NCBI RefSeq assembly: GCF_016921115.1
Contig: NZ_JAFFZS010000021.1
Coordinates: 57,798 to 121,797 of the forward strand
Source: Streptomyces actuosus
Lineage (GTDB): Bacteria; Actinomycetota; Actinomycetes; Streptomycetales; Streptomycetaceae
DNA: 64,000 nucleotides
Reading direction: 5' to 3'
Shown: positions 1-8,070 of the stretch, in pieces
Numbering within the stretch: the stretch's first letter is position 1
Layout: each line of letters begins with the position of its first letter
The notes under the pieces: generated by a model
What the model was told of the DNA's origin: nothing
Database searches by the model: none
The model's input: the letters and a program-made list of their open reading frames with translations, nothing else
Program-made: the position numbers and the translations under genes

Positions 1-560
1 TGGCCAATCCGATCTACCAGGAGGTCATTGTCCGGGTCCTGGGAAACAATACGGAGGGCCAGGTCGTCGCCGTCCCGAGCAGCTTCCGGTTGCCGGACGG
101 CCGGATCGACATGGACAAGCTGTTGCATTCGTTCGCGGAGTTCTGGCGGGAGAACGGCGAGATCCTGGCCACCGCCTCGACCTACCCGGAGGCCGCAGCA
201 CAGCTGGTGATGATGGCCTACCTGCACCGGATCGTGAACGGGGCGGGTTTCATCGACCGGGAGTACGGGGTCGGCCGTCGCCGGGTCGACCTGCTGATCC
301 GTCAGCCCTACACCGCTGCCGACGGTTCGCGGGCGGTGCAGCGCGAGGCGCTGGAGCTGAAGGTGTGGCGCCAGGGCCGCACCGACCCCCTCGCCGAGGG
401 GCTGGCACAGTTGGACGACTACCTGGACCGCATGGAGCTGTCCACGGGTACCCTCGTCGTCTTCGACACCCGCCCGCAGGCAGCCCCGGTCCACGAGCGC
501 ACCGCCTTCTCGCAGCAGACCACGCCCTCCGGGCGCACCGTCACCCTGCTGCGCGCCTGA
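1..560 (+). CDS. ATP-binding/PD-(D/E)XK nuclease-like protein, C-terminal part
   Basis: The frame is open from base 3 and runs off the left edge, so only the last ~185 residues are present. The start has the ANPIYQEV motif typical of bacterial AAA-ATPase-like proteins that carry a C-terminal PD-(D/E)XK nuclease domain. That domain shows an Asp in VDLLI, then the E-x-K signature in ELKVW, then a QLDDYLDR helix. Such proteins usually lie in accessory DNA and their substrate is mostly unknown. The function is inferred from the family; the ATPase half is outside the window. It has no visible link to the biosynthetic cluster. Confidence 0.7.
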   Translation, partial: ANPIYQEVIVRVLGNNTEGQVVAVPSSFRLPDGRIDMDKLLHSFAEFWRENGEILATASTYPEAAAQLVMMAYLHRIVNGAGFIDREYGVGRRRVDLLIRQPYTAADGSRAVQREALELKVWRQGRTDPLAEGLAQLDDYLDRMELSTGTLVVFDTRPQAAPVHERTAFSQQTTPSGRTVTLLRA

Positions 561-950
561 CGGCCGGGAGACCTCAGCCAGGAGCGCCCCCGGATCTTCC
601 TTCCGTGGCCCATACGGATCCTCGCGCTCAACGACTCCCACCTCGTCCCGCTCCGCAGCCGCCTCATGCGGGCGGTCGGCGTGCTCGTCCGCTACGGGGA
701 CGATCCCGCCATACAGCAGCTGATCGACGACAAGGTGGGGCCCAAGGCGCCATACAGCTCAGCAGCCGCCATGGCCCTGGCCCTGCAGCGCGCCTGCGAC
801 CGGCCCGCCGCCGCGCCCACCCCGGTCGCAACGACGCCCACACCCGCCGTCGACCCGGCACGCTCCCGAGTCGACCTGGAACCTGCTGGAACATCTGGAC
901 CCGGACGACCTGAAGGCCGGCATTACCCTCACCGGCCGGCACGAGAAGAC
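561..950 (+). other. Mixed remnant DNA between the nuclease gene and the IS4 fragment
   Basis: No intact gene is visible. The frame of the preceding gene reopens and runs into the IS4 fragment. A Pro/Ala/Thr-rich stretch near 790-850 and a short open segment in a third frame ending at a stop near 969 suggest pieces of different origin joined by insertions and deletions. I can name neither piece. Confidence 0.4.
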
Positions 951-1523
951 GGTGTGCTGGTGCGCGTGATCGAGTACCGCGTCGACGGGGGCGAAGTGAT
1001 CCGGCTGCTGACCGACCTGTTCGACCACGATGCCTACCCAGCAAGGGAGTTGGCCGTCCTGTATCACGAAAGGTGGGAGGTGGAATCGGCCTATCGGCAG
1101 ATCAAGACCTTCCAGCGGGGCCGGCAGGAAGTTCTGCGATCCACCGACCCGCAGCTGGTGCGCCAGGAAGTGTGGGCGCACCTGGTCGTGCACCACTGTC
1201 TGACCGGCATCATCATGCAGCTCGCCGACAGCAACGGCATCGACCCGGACCGCATCTCGTTCGTCAAGGTCCTCAAGCACACCCGACGCAGCGTGGTCCG
1301 CCAGCTCGCCGACACCCCGCCGAAGATCCGCAGGTTCCTGACCGCTCTGGCGGCAAAGGTCCGCCGGAAACTCGACAGTGGCACCCGCCGACTTCGAGAG
1401 GCAGACCGCTTCCTCAAACGGCCCAACTCGCTTTACTCCTATCGGCCGAAGGGCAAACCGAAAGCCCCACCACGCCGCGTACCCGCCAGGACCATCACGC
1501 TGCAGGCGGCGATAGTTCAGTAG
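951..1523 (+). pseudogene. IS4-family transposase, C-terminal remnant
   Basis: This open segment encodes the C-terminal part of an IS4-type DDE transposase. The signature Y-(2)-R-(3)-E-(6)-K is present in YHERWEVESAYRQIK, followed by QRG and VLRS blocks and the usual VRQEVWAHLVVHHC segment. The N-terminal half with the first two catalytic Asp residues is missing. The sequence joined upstream (from about 666) does not look like transposase. Its 3' end meets the truncated ISAzo13 transposase head-on near 1541. It is a relic and not expected to be active. Confidence 0.75.
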
Positions 1524-2502
1524 TCAAACAACGGCATTGCGTGCCGGGTGGAAAGTGGCAGACCGTGATCGCCAGGCCGGTTTCGGCGGCGAGCGCGGCC
1601 AGTTCCGCTTTCCAGGCGCGGTAGCGGTAGCTGTAGGAACCGCCCGCGTCCACGGTGATCAGCAGCCGGGTTGCGGCCGGGTAGTCGAGCTGACCGCGGG
1701 CCTGCCACCAGCGGCGGATCGTGGCCACCGCGAAGGCAGAGGTGTTGTGATCGACGCCGACGCTGACCCATCCGGTGTCAGCGGCCAAGTCGTAGACGCG
1801 GTAGGGGATCGCGGTCTCGCCCGTGGGCCCGGTGAAGAAGCTGTGATCCTCGACCTGGACCGGCTCGCCCTTGGGCCGCCACTCGCGTCCAGCGTTCGGC
1901 AGCTGCCCGAGCATCTCCTTCTTTTTGGCATCGACGCTGATCACCGGCTCGCCCGCGGCCTGGAACTGCTTGACTTGATCGTTGATGTAGTGGAACTGCG
2001 CGTCCCGATCCGGGTGCTGGTCACCTTCCAGCGTCTTGGCATTCGACTGCAGGCTGAAGCCGTTCTCCCGCGGAAGCCGGCCGACGGTCACCGGCGAGAC
2101 ACGGTGTCCTCGCCTTGTGAGATCCGCCGCGAGATGCCGCAGTGACTTCGTCGTCCAGTGCAGCGGCGACATCGGATCGCCGCGTTCGTCCGGCTCGACC
2201 AGGCTCAACAAGGCGGGCAACAGTCCCGGATCCAGCTCGGTCGCGGTCTTGCGCCCACCGCCCGGCCTACGGATCCGACCTCCCTCAAGGGGCTCGCCGC
2301 CCGCCTCCAACTCGAAGACACCCTTGCGTACGGTGCTCTCGCTCGCGCCGGCGATCCTGGCCACGGCCCGCACCCCGCCGTGGCCCAACAATCTCGCCTC
2401 GGTCGCGAGCGCGAGTCGACGCTGCCGCTCGTTTTTTAGGTGGGGCAGCAACACCTCGATCCGAACGGCGAGTTGAGCCAGCACCGCGTCCTTGATCGCC
2501 AT
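1495..2502 (-). pseudogene. ISAzo13-family transposase, 3'-truncated
   Basis: The 335-residue frame starts with ATG at 2502 and matches ISAzo13-type transposases along most of its length. It has an N-terminal helix-turn-helix region (GHGGVRAVARI), SVDAKKKE with the first catalytic Asp, NAGREWRPKG, IPYRVYDLAADTGWVSVG and LLITVDAGGS with a later Asp. Homology stops at CHFPPGT. Family members continue with a further C-terminal segment holding the last acidic residue, but here an unrelated ~12-residue tail follows before the stop. The break near 1541 is where the IS4 remnant begins, so truncation by a neighbouring insertion or deletion is likely. Confidence 0.8.
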
Positions 2503-2546
2503 ACCAGATCAACGAGGCGGGACCCAAGAAGCAATACCTTGTTCGC

Positions 2547-3032
2547 GTACAGGTCCACTTCCTGCGCAACGTGTTCAGTGTGATCAGCAAGGAAGCTGCC
2601 GAGATGGCCGCCGCCACGATCCGCACGATCTTCGCCCAGCCCACCGCGGATGCGGTCCGCACCCAGCTCGACACCGTCGCCGACATGCTCGGCACGCAGT
2701 TCCCCAAGGTCAAAGACATGCTGCTGGAGGCGAAGGACGACCTGACCGCCTTCGCCGCCTTCCCCGAGCGACATTGGAAGAAGATCCGGTCCACCAACCC
2801 GCTGGAGCGGATCAACCGCGAGGTCAAACGCCGCACCGACGTCGTCCAGGTCTTCCCCAACGACGACGCGCTCCTGCGGCTGGTCACTGCAGTGCTCTTC
2901 GAACTGCACGACGAATGGATCGCCTTCCCCCGCCGCTACCTCCCCGAAGGCAGCATGGACCAGCTCTACCCCGCCCAGCGCCCCGAAAGCGCCCCCGCGC
3001 TACCCAACACCACCAACACGACCGCCGGATGA
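2547..3032 (+). pseudogene. IS256-family (mutator-type) transposase, C-terminal remnant
   Basis: The frame encodes the last ~160 residues of an IS256 transposase. It begins with a VHFLRNV block and continues with the STNPLERINREVKRRTDVV signature containing the last catalytic Glu, then FPNDDALLRLV and a DEW segment. The N-terminal DNA-binding region and the first two Asp residues are absent. The upstream edge abuts the start of the ISAzo13 remnant, so this is part of a nested pile of insertion-sequence debris at the left flank. Confidence 0.8.
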
Positions 3033-3167
3033 TCGGCTACACCACGACAAGGGGCACGACCCCGAGCAGGCTACGACCAGGGTGCAGCGTCCGTGGCTTC
3101 ACCCCGTCTCCAGCCTCGGAACCCCTACCCACGGCGACGGGCGTCGGGCGGCGGGATCACCTGGCCG

Positions 3168-3214
3168 TAGGGGATCGCTAGGGGTTAGCCCGAGTCTCGC
3201 CTGCTTCATAGCGT
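3168..3214 (+). promoter_or_regulatory. Promoter of the FAD monooxygenase with TAGGGG direct repeats
   Basis: Two TAGGGG hexamers at 3168-3173 and 3179-3184 are spaced exactly 11 bp apart (TAGGGGATCGCTAGGGG). They are followed 24 nt later by TAGCGT (3209-3214), which fits the Streptomyces -10 pattern TAnnnT. The same arrangement occurs upstream of trdC and trdAI. The proximal repeat lies just upstream of the -35 position, as expected for an activator site. The LAL regulator TrdH is the best candidate to bind it. Binding is inferred; the repeats and spacing are directly visible. Confidence 0.6.
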
Positions 3215-3264
3215 GCAGCTCTGACCTGGGCAATCGCCCGACCGACGAGGAATGACGGGGTTGT

Positions 3265-4797
3265 ATGGACAGCGTCAGCGTGCTGATCAGCGGGGCCGGG
3301 CCGACCGGGCTGACCCTCGGACTGGAGCTGGCCCGCCGGGGCGTAGCGGTGCGGATCATCGACAAGGAGGAGAGCTTCACGACCGCCTCGCGCGGCAAGG
3401 CCGGTATCCAGCCGCGCACCCTGGAGGTGTTCTACGACCTCGGGGTCATCGACAGGGTCCTGGCGTCCGGTACGCAGCGGCTGCCGTTCCGGCGCTACCG
3501 CCGTGACCGGCTGATCAACGAGACCATCCCGTACCTCGACAACGCGCCCACCCAGGGCGAGCCGTTCCGCCGGCTGCACTTCATGCCGCAGTCGCGGGTC
3601 GAGGAGATCCTGCGGGAGCGGCTCGCCGAGTACGGGGTCGCCGTGGAACTGGGCACCGAGCTGGTCGAGTTCGAGCAGACGGACGTGGACCGGGTGACGG
3701 CCACCCTGGCGACCGCGCAGGGCACCGAGCAGCTGTCGGCCGCGTATCTCGTCGGCTCTGACGGCGGCCGCAGCCTGGTCCGCAAGCAACTCGGCATCTC
3801 CTTCGAGGGGTTCACTGAGGAGGAGAAGCAGCTGATCGTCGGGGACGTCCAGATCGATGGACTGGCTCCGGACGCCTGGTACCAGTGGCTGGACCTCGAC
3901 CTCGGTGTGGTCATGCTGTGCCCGCTCAGCGGCACGCGCTCCTGGCAGATCCAGGCCACGCCTCCCGTGGACGCGGACGGCCGGCCCATGGAGCCGTCGG
4001 TTCAGGCCCTTCAGCGGGCCGTCGACCGGGCCACCGGGATGCCGATCCGGGTGCATGACGCGACCTGGCTGTCGACCTCGCGGATCAACGTACGGATGGC
4101 CGACCGGCTGCGGGTGGGCCGGGTGTTCCTGGCCGGGGACGCCGCGCATGTCCACCCCGTGCTCGGGGCGCTGGGCGCCAACACCGGTGTCCAGGACGCC
4201 TACAACCTGGGCTGGAAGCTCGCGCTGGTCCTCGCCGGGGCGGTGCCGGAGCTGCTGGACACCTACCAGGAGGAGCGGCTGCCGGTGGCACGCTGGACGC
4301 TGGACACCAGCGTCGCCAGCACCAGAGCCGTGTTCGAGGAGATGACCGGCGGCATCGGCGGCGCCGAGGCCGGTCTGACCCAGGAGACGCTGCAGCTCGG
4401 TCTGGAGTACCGGGCCAGTTCGCTGAGCCGCGCGATGCTCGGCGAGACCGACACCGGCGTACAGGCGGGCGACCGGGCCCCGGACTCGGTGTGCCTGGAC
4501 ATGGCCGGCCAGCTCGTGCGGCTGTTCGACGTGTTCCGTGGGCCGCACTTCACGCTGCTCGGCTTCGGCGCGGGCTGCGAGACGGCCCTGCGCGAGGTGG
4601 CGGCCGGGACCCCGGACGACCTCAGGACCTGCCTGCTCGGCGAACGGCCGGCGGCGTACGGACTCGGCGCCGACACGCTGGTCCTCGTCCGCCCGGACGG
4701 CTATATCGGGCTCACCGCGCCGTCGGGGGACAGCGCGGCGGTGCTCGGTTACCTCGGCTCACTGCTCGGCGGCACGGTGCCCGCCGCCACCGCCTGA
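3265..4797 (+). CDS. FAD-dependent monooxygenase, UbiH/PheA-hydroxylase type
   Basis: This 510-residue flavoprotein hydroxylase would insert oxygen using NAD(P)H and O2. The N-terminal Rossmann fingerprint GAGPTG lies at residues ~9-14. A conserved DG motif (VGSDGGRS) follows near residue 170, and the second FAD motif GRVFLAGDAAHVHP near 290. The C-terminal thioredoxin-like portion is typical of aromatic or polyketide hydroxylases of the FAD_binding_3 family. ATG at 3265 is preceded by a purine-rich stretch. The gene is followed after 27 bp by the PaiB-like gene, so the two are probably cotranscribed. It lies under a TAGGGG-repeat promoter shared with the PKS genes, which suggests it belongs to the cluster regulon. 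The known tirandamycin tailoring steps do not obviously need it, so its substrate is open. Confidence 0.8.
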   Translation: MDSVSVLISGAGPTGLTLGLELARRGVAVRIIDKEESFTTASRGKAGIQPRTLEVFYDLGVIDRVLASGTQRLPFRRYRRDRLINETIPYLDNAPTQGEPFRRLHFMPQSRVEEILRERLAEYGVAVELGTELVEFEQTDVDRVTATLATAQGTEQLSAAYLVGSDGGRSLVRKQLGISFEGFTEEEKQLIVGDVQIDGLAPDAWYQWLDLDLGVVMLCPLSGTRSWQIQATPPVDADGRPMEPSVQALQRAVDRATGMPIRVHDATWLSTSRINVRMADRLRVGRVFLAGDAAHVHPVLGALGANTGVQDAYNLGWKLALVLAGAVPELLDTYQEERLPVARWTLDTSVASTRAVFEEMTGGIGGAEAGLTQETLQLGLEYRASSLSRAMLGETDTGVQAGDRAPDSVCLDMAGQLVRLFDVFRGPHFTLLGFGAGCETALREVAAGTPDDLRTCLLGERPAAYGLGADTLVLVRPDGYIGLTAPSGDSAAVLGYLGSLLGGTVPAATA

Positions 4798-4824
4798 TCA
4801 GGTCCCACGGAAGGGAGAGTGCAG

Positions 4825-5508
4825 ATGGTCTACCGCCCCGACTACTTCCGGCCACCGGACCTGGGGACGCAGTGGGACCTCATCGAGGAGTACCCGCTGG
4901 GCCTGATGGCGCTGTCGGTGGAGGGCCGGCCCGCCGCCGTCCACATCCCGTTCGTGCTCGACCGGCACGCTTGGCCCTACGGCAAGCTGCGCGGGCATCT
5001 TTCGCGGGGCAACCCGATCTGTGAGGCGCTCGCCGGCAATGTCGAGGTGGTGGTGGCGTTCCTGGGCCCCAGCGCCTATATCTCGCCCGACCACTACGCC
5101 TCCCAGCCGCACTTCCCGACGTGGGCCTACGCCGCCGTGCATGTCACGGGGCGGCCGCGGCTGCTGGACGAGGTGCGCACCATGCGCCAGCTCGACGATC
5201 TGATCGAGGACCAGGAGAGCCGGCTCGCGCCGAAGGAGCCCTGGTCGCTGCCGCGCCGGGCGAGCGCGCTGTTCGACGAGTATCTGCGGCTCATCCAGGG
5301 CTTCGAGATCCCGATCGGGCGCATCGACGGCGTGTACAAGCTGGGCCAGAACAAGTCCCCGGCCGACATGGCCTCCCAGACGAAGGCCTTCCGGGAGCGC
5401 GGCACGGACAGCATGGACCGGCTCGCCGACTACATCGAGCACCACAACGACCTGCCCCAGCAGGAGCGCGGCCACGGTTCGGATCGGCCCGCGCAGGGGA
5501 CGGGCTGA
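4825..5508 (+). CDS. PaiB-like FMN-binding protein
   Basis: This 227-residue protein belongs to the PaiB / FMN_bind_2 family (split-barrel flavin-binding fold, annotated as negative transcriptional regulator or flavin-binding protein). Family features include the N-terminal MVYRPDYF start, the HIPFVLD block, GHLSRGNP, ISPDHYAS, PTWAYAAVHV and the C-terminal KLGQNKSPAD segment. I chose ATG 4825 over GTG 4819 because GGGAG at 4813-4817 is 7 nt away from the ATG but only 1 nt from the GTG. It sits directly behind the FAD monooxygenase and ahead of a strong hairpin, so it is the last gene of that unit. A flavin-linked partner role for the monooxygenase is possible, but only from context. Confidence 0.8.
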   Translation: MVYRPDYFRPPDLGTQWDLIEEYPLGLMALSVEGRPAAVHIPFVLDRHAWPYGKLRGHLSRGNPICEALAGNVEVVVAFLGPSAYISPDHYASQPHFPTWAYAAVHVTGRPRLLDEVRTMRQLDDLIEDQESRLAPKEPWSLPRRASALFDEYLRLIQGFEIPIGRIDGVYKLGQNKSPADMASQTKAFRERGTDSMDRLADYIEHHNDLPQQERGHGSDRPAQGTG

Positions 5509-5527
5509 CCCGCCGTAGGACGGGAGC

Positions 5528-5569
5528 ACGACGAAGGCGCCGCCTCCGAAGAGGCGGCGCCTTCGTCGT
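5528..5569. terminator. Bidirectional hairpin terminator between the PaiB-like gene and trdK
   Basis: Perfect 19-bp inverted repeat (5528-5546 and 5551-5569) with a 4-nt CGAA loop, placed between two convergent genes. It can serve both strands. Confidence 0.85.
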
Positions 5570-5574
5570 CGTTC

Positions 5575-6219
5575 CTACTTCCGCGGGGCGACGCCCGCCA
5601 GGCCGTGGCGCAGCAGGGCGTAGGCGTGATCGGCGTCGGCGACCGCCTCGGGGTGGACCTCGTCCGCGGACCGTCCCGCGACGATGCGCCGCCAGTTCAC
5701 CGACGCCAGGATGCGCTCGGTGGCGATCACCTGGCCGGCCAGCAGGGCCGCGGTGATCTCGCGGTCCGAGTCGAGCGCGCCGGCCAGGGTCTCGGCCAGC
5801 GCGTCCTCGGCCTGGGCCAGGTACTTGCTGACGCGCGCCACCAGGCTCGGCGTGGAGTACACGAGATGGTGAAAGGCCAGGACGTCCTCGTCGTCGTTGA
5901 GCCCCGTGATGGGGTCCCGGGCCGCCAGCCCGTCCAGGAAGTGCTGGTGCAGCGCGTCGATCGCGGACACCCCGGGCGGCCGCTCGGCCACGACGCTGCT
6001 GGCCACCGTCTGGTGGTCGGCGAAGCGGTGGACGACCAGGTCTTCCTTGGTGGGGAAGTACTTGAACAGCGTGGGTTTGGAGACCTCGGCGACCGCCGCG
6101 ATGTCGACGACCGAGACCTGGTCGAACCCGTGCTCCAGGAAGAGCGTGATCGCCGTGTCGGAGATCGTCTCTCGCGTTCGCTGTTTCTTGCGCTCCCGCA
6201 AGCCCATCGGCGCATTCAC
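5575..6219 (-). CDS. trdK: TetR-family transcriptional repressor
   Basis: This 214-residue protein has an N-terminal helix-turn-helix typical of TetR proteins: RERKKQRTRETI, then FLEHGFDQVSVVDIAA, then VSKPTLFKYFPTKEDL at residues ~10-60. A helical ligand-binding domain follows. It starts with GTG at 6219, with AGGA 7 nt upstream; an in-frame ATG at 6207 is the alternative. The gene is divergent from the MFS exporter with a 139-bp shared control region, the classic layout of a repressor controlling its exporter and responding to the exported compound. The trdK name follows from the matching order of the tirandamycin cluster and is inferred. Confidence 0.85.
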   Translation of the reverse strand: MNAPMGLRERKKQRTRETISDTAITLFLEHGFDQVSVVDIAAVAEVSKPTLFKYFPTKEDLVVHRFADHQTVASSVVAERPPGVSAIDALHQHFLDGLAARDPITGLNDDEDVLAFHHLVYSTPSLVARVSKYLAQAEDALAETLAGALDSDREITAALLAGQVIATERILASVNWRRIVAGRSADEVHPEAVADADHAYALLRHGLAGVAPRK

Positions 6220-6358
6220 CAGGCCATCCTAGCACATCCCTTACCGGGGCAATCAGGTGACCGAGTCTGTGAATTGACTTGGTTAAGAAATTTGCTCTAG
6301 TGTCCGCCGCGGAAGACGGACGGGCTGCCGCCCGGGCTGACGGAAGGACGGGCAGGAC
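6220..6358. promoter_or_regulatory. trdK/trdJ divergent promoter region
   Basis: A likely promoter for trdJ is TTGACT (6274-6279) with TAGTGT (6298-6303) 18 bp downstream. A short inverted repeat AGTC (6264-6267)/GACT (6276-6279) overlaps the -35 box and could be part of a TetR operator, but it is only 4 bp and may be chance. No TAGGGG repeats are present, so control here differs from that of the biosynthetic operons. Confidence 0.4.
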
Positions 6359-7855
6359 ATGGCACAGGCAACAGCGGCCTCCACCGAGAGGTCGGTGCGC
6401 TACCGGTGGTGGGGGCTGGGGGTGATCGCCCTGGCCCAGCTGATGGTCATGCTGGACATGACCATCGTGAACATCGCCCTGCCCTGGGCCCAGCAGGACA
6501 CCGGGATGTCGGACGCGAGCCGGCAGTGGGTGGTGACCGCTTACACCCTCGCCTTCGGCGCGCTGCTGCTGCTTGGCGGGCGCGTCGGCGATCTCGTCGG
6601 CCGCAAGCGCGCGTTCATCGCCGGGGCCGTCGGCTTCGCCGCCGCGTCGGTCGTGGGCGGCGCCGCGCCGAACGCCGAGGTGCTCGTCGCCGCCCGCGCG
6701 GCCCAAGGCGTGTTCGCCGCGCTGCTCGTCCCCTCGACCCTGGCCATGCTCGCCACCACCTTCACCGAACCGCGGGAACGCGCCAAGGCGTTCGGCGTCT
6801 TCAGCTCGGTCGCCAGCGCGGGCGGCGCCATCGGACTGCTCGGCGGCGGTGTGATCACCGAGTGGCTCGACTGGCGCTGGTGCTTCTACGTCAACGTCCC
6901 GATCGGCGCGGCTGTGGCGGCCGGGGCCTGGCTGCTGCTGCCGGCCATGCCCGCCAACCGCCAGCGGATCGACGTACCCGGCGCGGTGCTCTCAGCCCTC
7001 GGGATGCTCTCCCTCGTCTACGCCTTCGACCAAGCCGCGACCCACAGCTGGACCTCGGCCCGCGTCCTCGGCTGCCTCGCCGCCGCACTGGTGCTGCTCG
7101 CCGCGTTCGGCCTGGCCCAGGCCAAGGGGCCGGTCCCGCTGTTGCCGTTGCGGCTGGTCGCCGACCGCAACCGGGCGGGAGCGAGCCTGACCATCGCGCT
7201 GGCCATGGTCAGCCTGTTCGGCCTCTTCCTGATCCTCACCTACCAGCTCCAGGTGGTGATGGACTTCTCGCCGCTGCGTACGGGCCTCGCGATCCTGCCG
7301 GCGACCGTCGCGACCGTGCTCACCTCCACCCAGATCGCCGCCCGGCTGGTGCCCCGCGTACCGCTGCGCATGCTGGTGGTGCCGGGCCTGCTCATCGCGA
7401 TGCTGGGCCTGCTGAACCTCGGCCGGCTCACCCCCGACAGCTCCTACGCCTCCACCCTGATGCCCACCCAGATCCTCCTCGGCATCGGCGTCGGACTGGT
7501 CATCTCGCCCTGCATCAGCGCCGCCACCTACCGGGTGCCGCCGCAGGAGGTCGGTGTCGTGTCCGCGTTCGTCAGCACCTCCCAGCAGCTGGGCGGCTCC
7601 ATCGGCACGGCGCTCCTCAACGCCATCGCCACGAGCGTCACCGCCGACCGGATCGCCTCCGGCGGCCGCGGCGAACGGGCCGTCACCGAGGCGACCGTGC
7701 ACGGCTACGCCCTCGCCAGCCTGTGGGCCGCGGGCATCACCGGCGTCGCCGCGCTCCTCGCCGGCCTGCTGATCACCATCGATCTGCGCAGGCCCGCACA
7801 GGCCCCCGCCGAGCAGGCCCGGACCGCGGAAGGCGATCTGGCGCCCAGCAGCTGA
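6359..7855 (+). CDS. trdJ: MFS drug exporter, DHA2 (14-TM, EmrB/QacA-like)
   Basis: This 498-residue integral membrane protein has about 14 hydrophobic segments. The DHA2-specific motif LDMTIVNIALP lies in the first membrane helix. Motif A (GGRVGDLVGRKR) sits in the loop between helices 2 and 3. A motif-C-like glycine-rich helix follows near residue 155 (GGAIGLLGGG). The start ATG at 6359 has GGAAGGA upstream. It should export the cluster product or related toxic compounds by proton antiport at the cytoplasmic membrane. The divergent TetR gene supports substrate-induced control. The name trdJ is assigned by gene order. Confidence 0.88.
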   Translation: MAQATAASTERSVRYRWWGLGVIALAQLMVMLDMTIVNIALPWAQQDTGMSDASRQWVVTAYTLAFGALLLLGGRVGDLVGRKRAFIAGAVGFAAASVVGGAAPNAEVLVAARAAQGVFAALLVPSTLAMLATTFTEPRERAKAFGVFSSVASAGGAIGLLGGGVITEWLDWRWCFYVNVPIGAAVAAGAWLLLPAMPANRQRIDVPGAVLSALGMLSLVYAFDQAATHSWTSARVLGCLAAALVLLAAFGLAQAKGPVPLLPLRLVADRNRAGASLTIALAMVSLFGLFLILTYQLQVVMDFSPLRTGLAILPATVATVLTSTQIAARLVPRVPLRMLVVPGLLIAMLGLLNLGRLTPDSSYASTLMPTQILLGIGVGLVISPCISAATYRVPPQEVGVVSAFVSTSQQLGGSIGTALLNAIATSVTADRIASGGRGERAVTEATVHGYALASLWAAGITGVAALLAGLLITIDLRRPAQAPAEQARTAEGDLAPSS

Positions 7856-7910
7856 CCCCGCCCCGAAGACCAGCAGCCGCGGGTACCTCCCCCGGCCCGG
7901 TGGCTGCTCA

Positions 7911-7951
7911 GGCCGCCCGTCGAGACTGACCGTCAGACCCGGCGGGCGGCC
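7911..7951 (+). terminator. Possible hairpin after trdJ
   Basis: GGCCGCCCG (7911-7919) pairs with CGGGCGGCC (7943-7951). The 23-nt loop contains a smaller hairpin (CTGAC/GTCAG, 7926-7936). There is no T-tract, and it abuts the CCCCTA repeats, so its role is uncertain. Confidence 0.35.
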
Positions 7952-7975
7952 CCTATCAGGCCCCTACACCCCCTC
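7950..7975 (-). promoter_or_regulatory. TAGGGG repeats (reverse orientation) upstream of trdI
   Basis: CCCCTA at 7950-7955 and 7961-7966 (11-bp period) is followed by CCCCTC at 7970. These are the same hexamer repeats as at the trdAI, trdC and 3265 promoters, but here TAGGGG is on the minus strand, pointing away from trdI. A possible -10 box for trdI is TAGGCT at 8016-8021. The repeats could still recruit the same activator, but the geometry differs. Confidence 0.4.
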
Positions 7976-8070
7976 TTCCGACCGTGGATCAACGCCGTCG
8001 GGGCGGGGGCGTACGTAGGCTCAGCGCGACCCGTGAACGGCCCGTGGCCGTCATTTCCGAGGATGTGCCC

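Noticed and set aside
3178..4548. 456-codon minus strand frame over the FAD monooxygenase
   Set aside because: Shadow frame rich in Arg, Gly, His and Pro; the + strand has all flavoprotein motifs.
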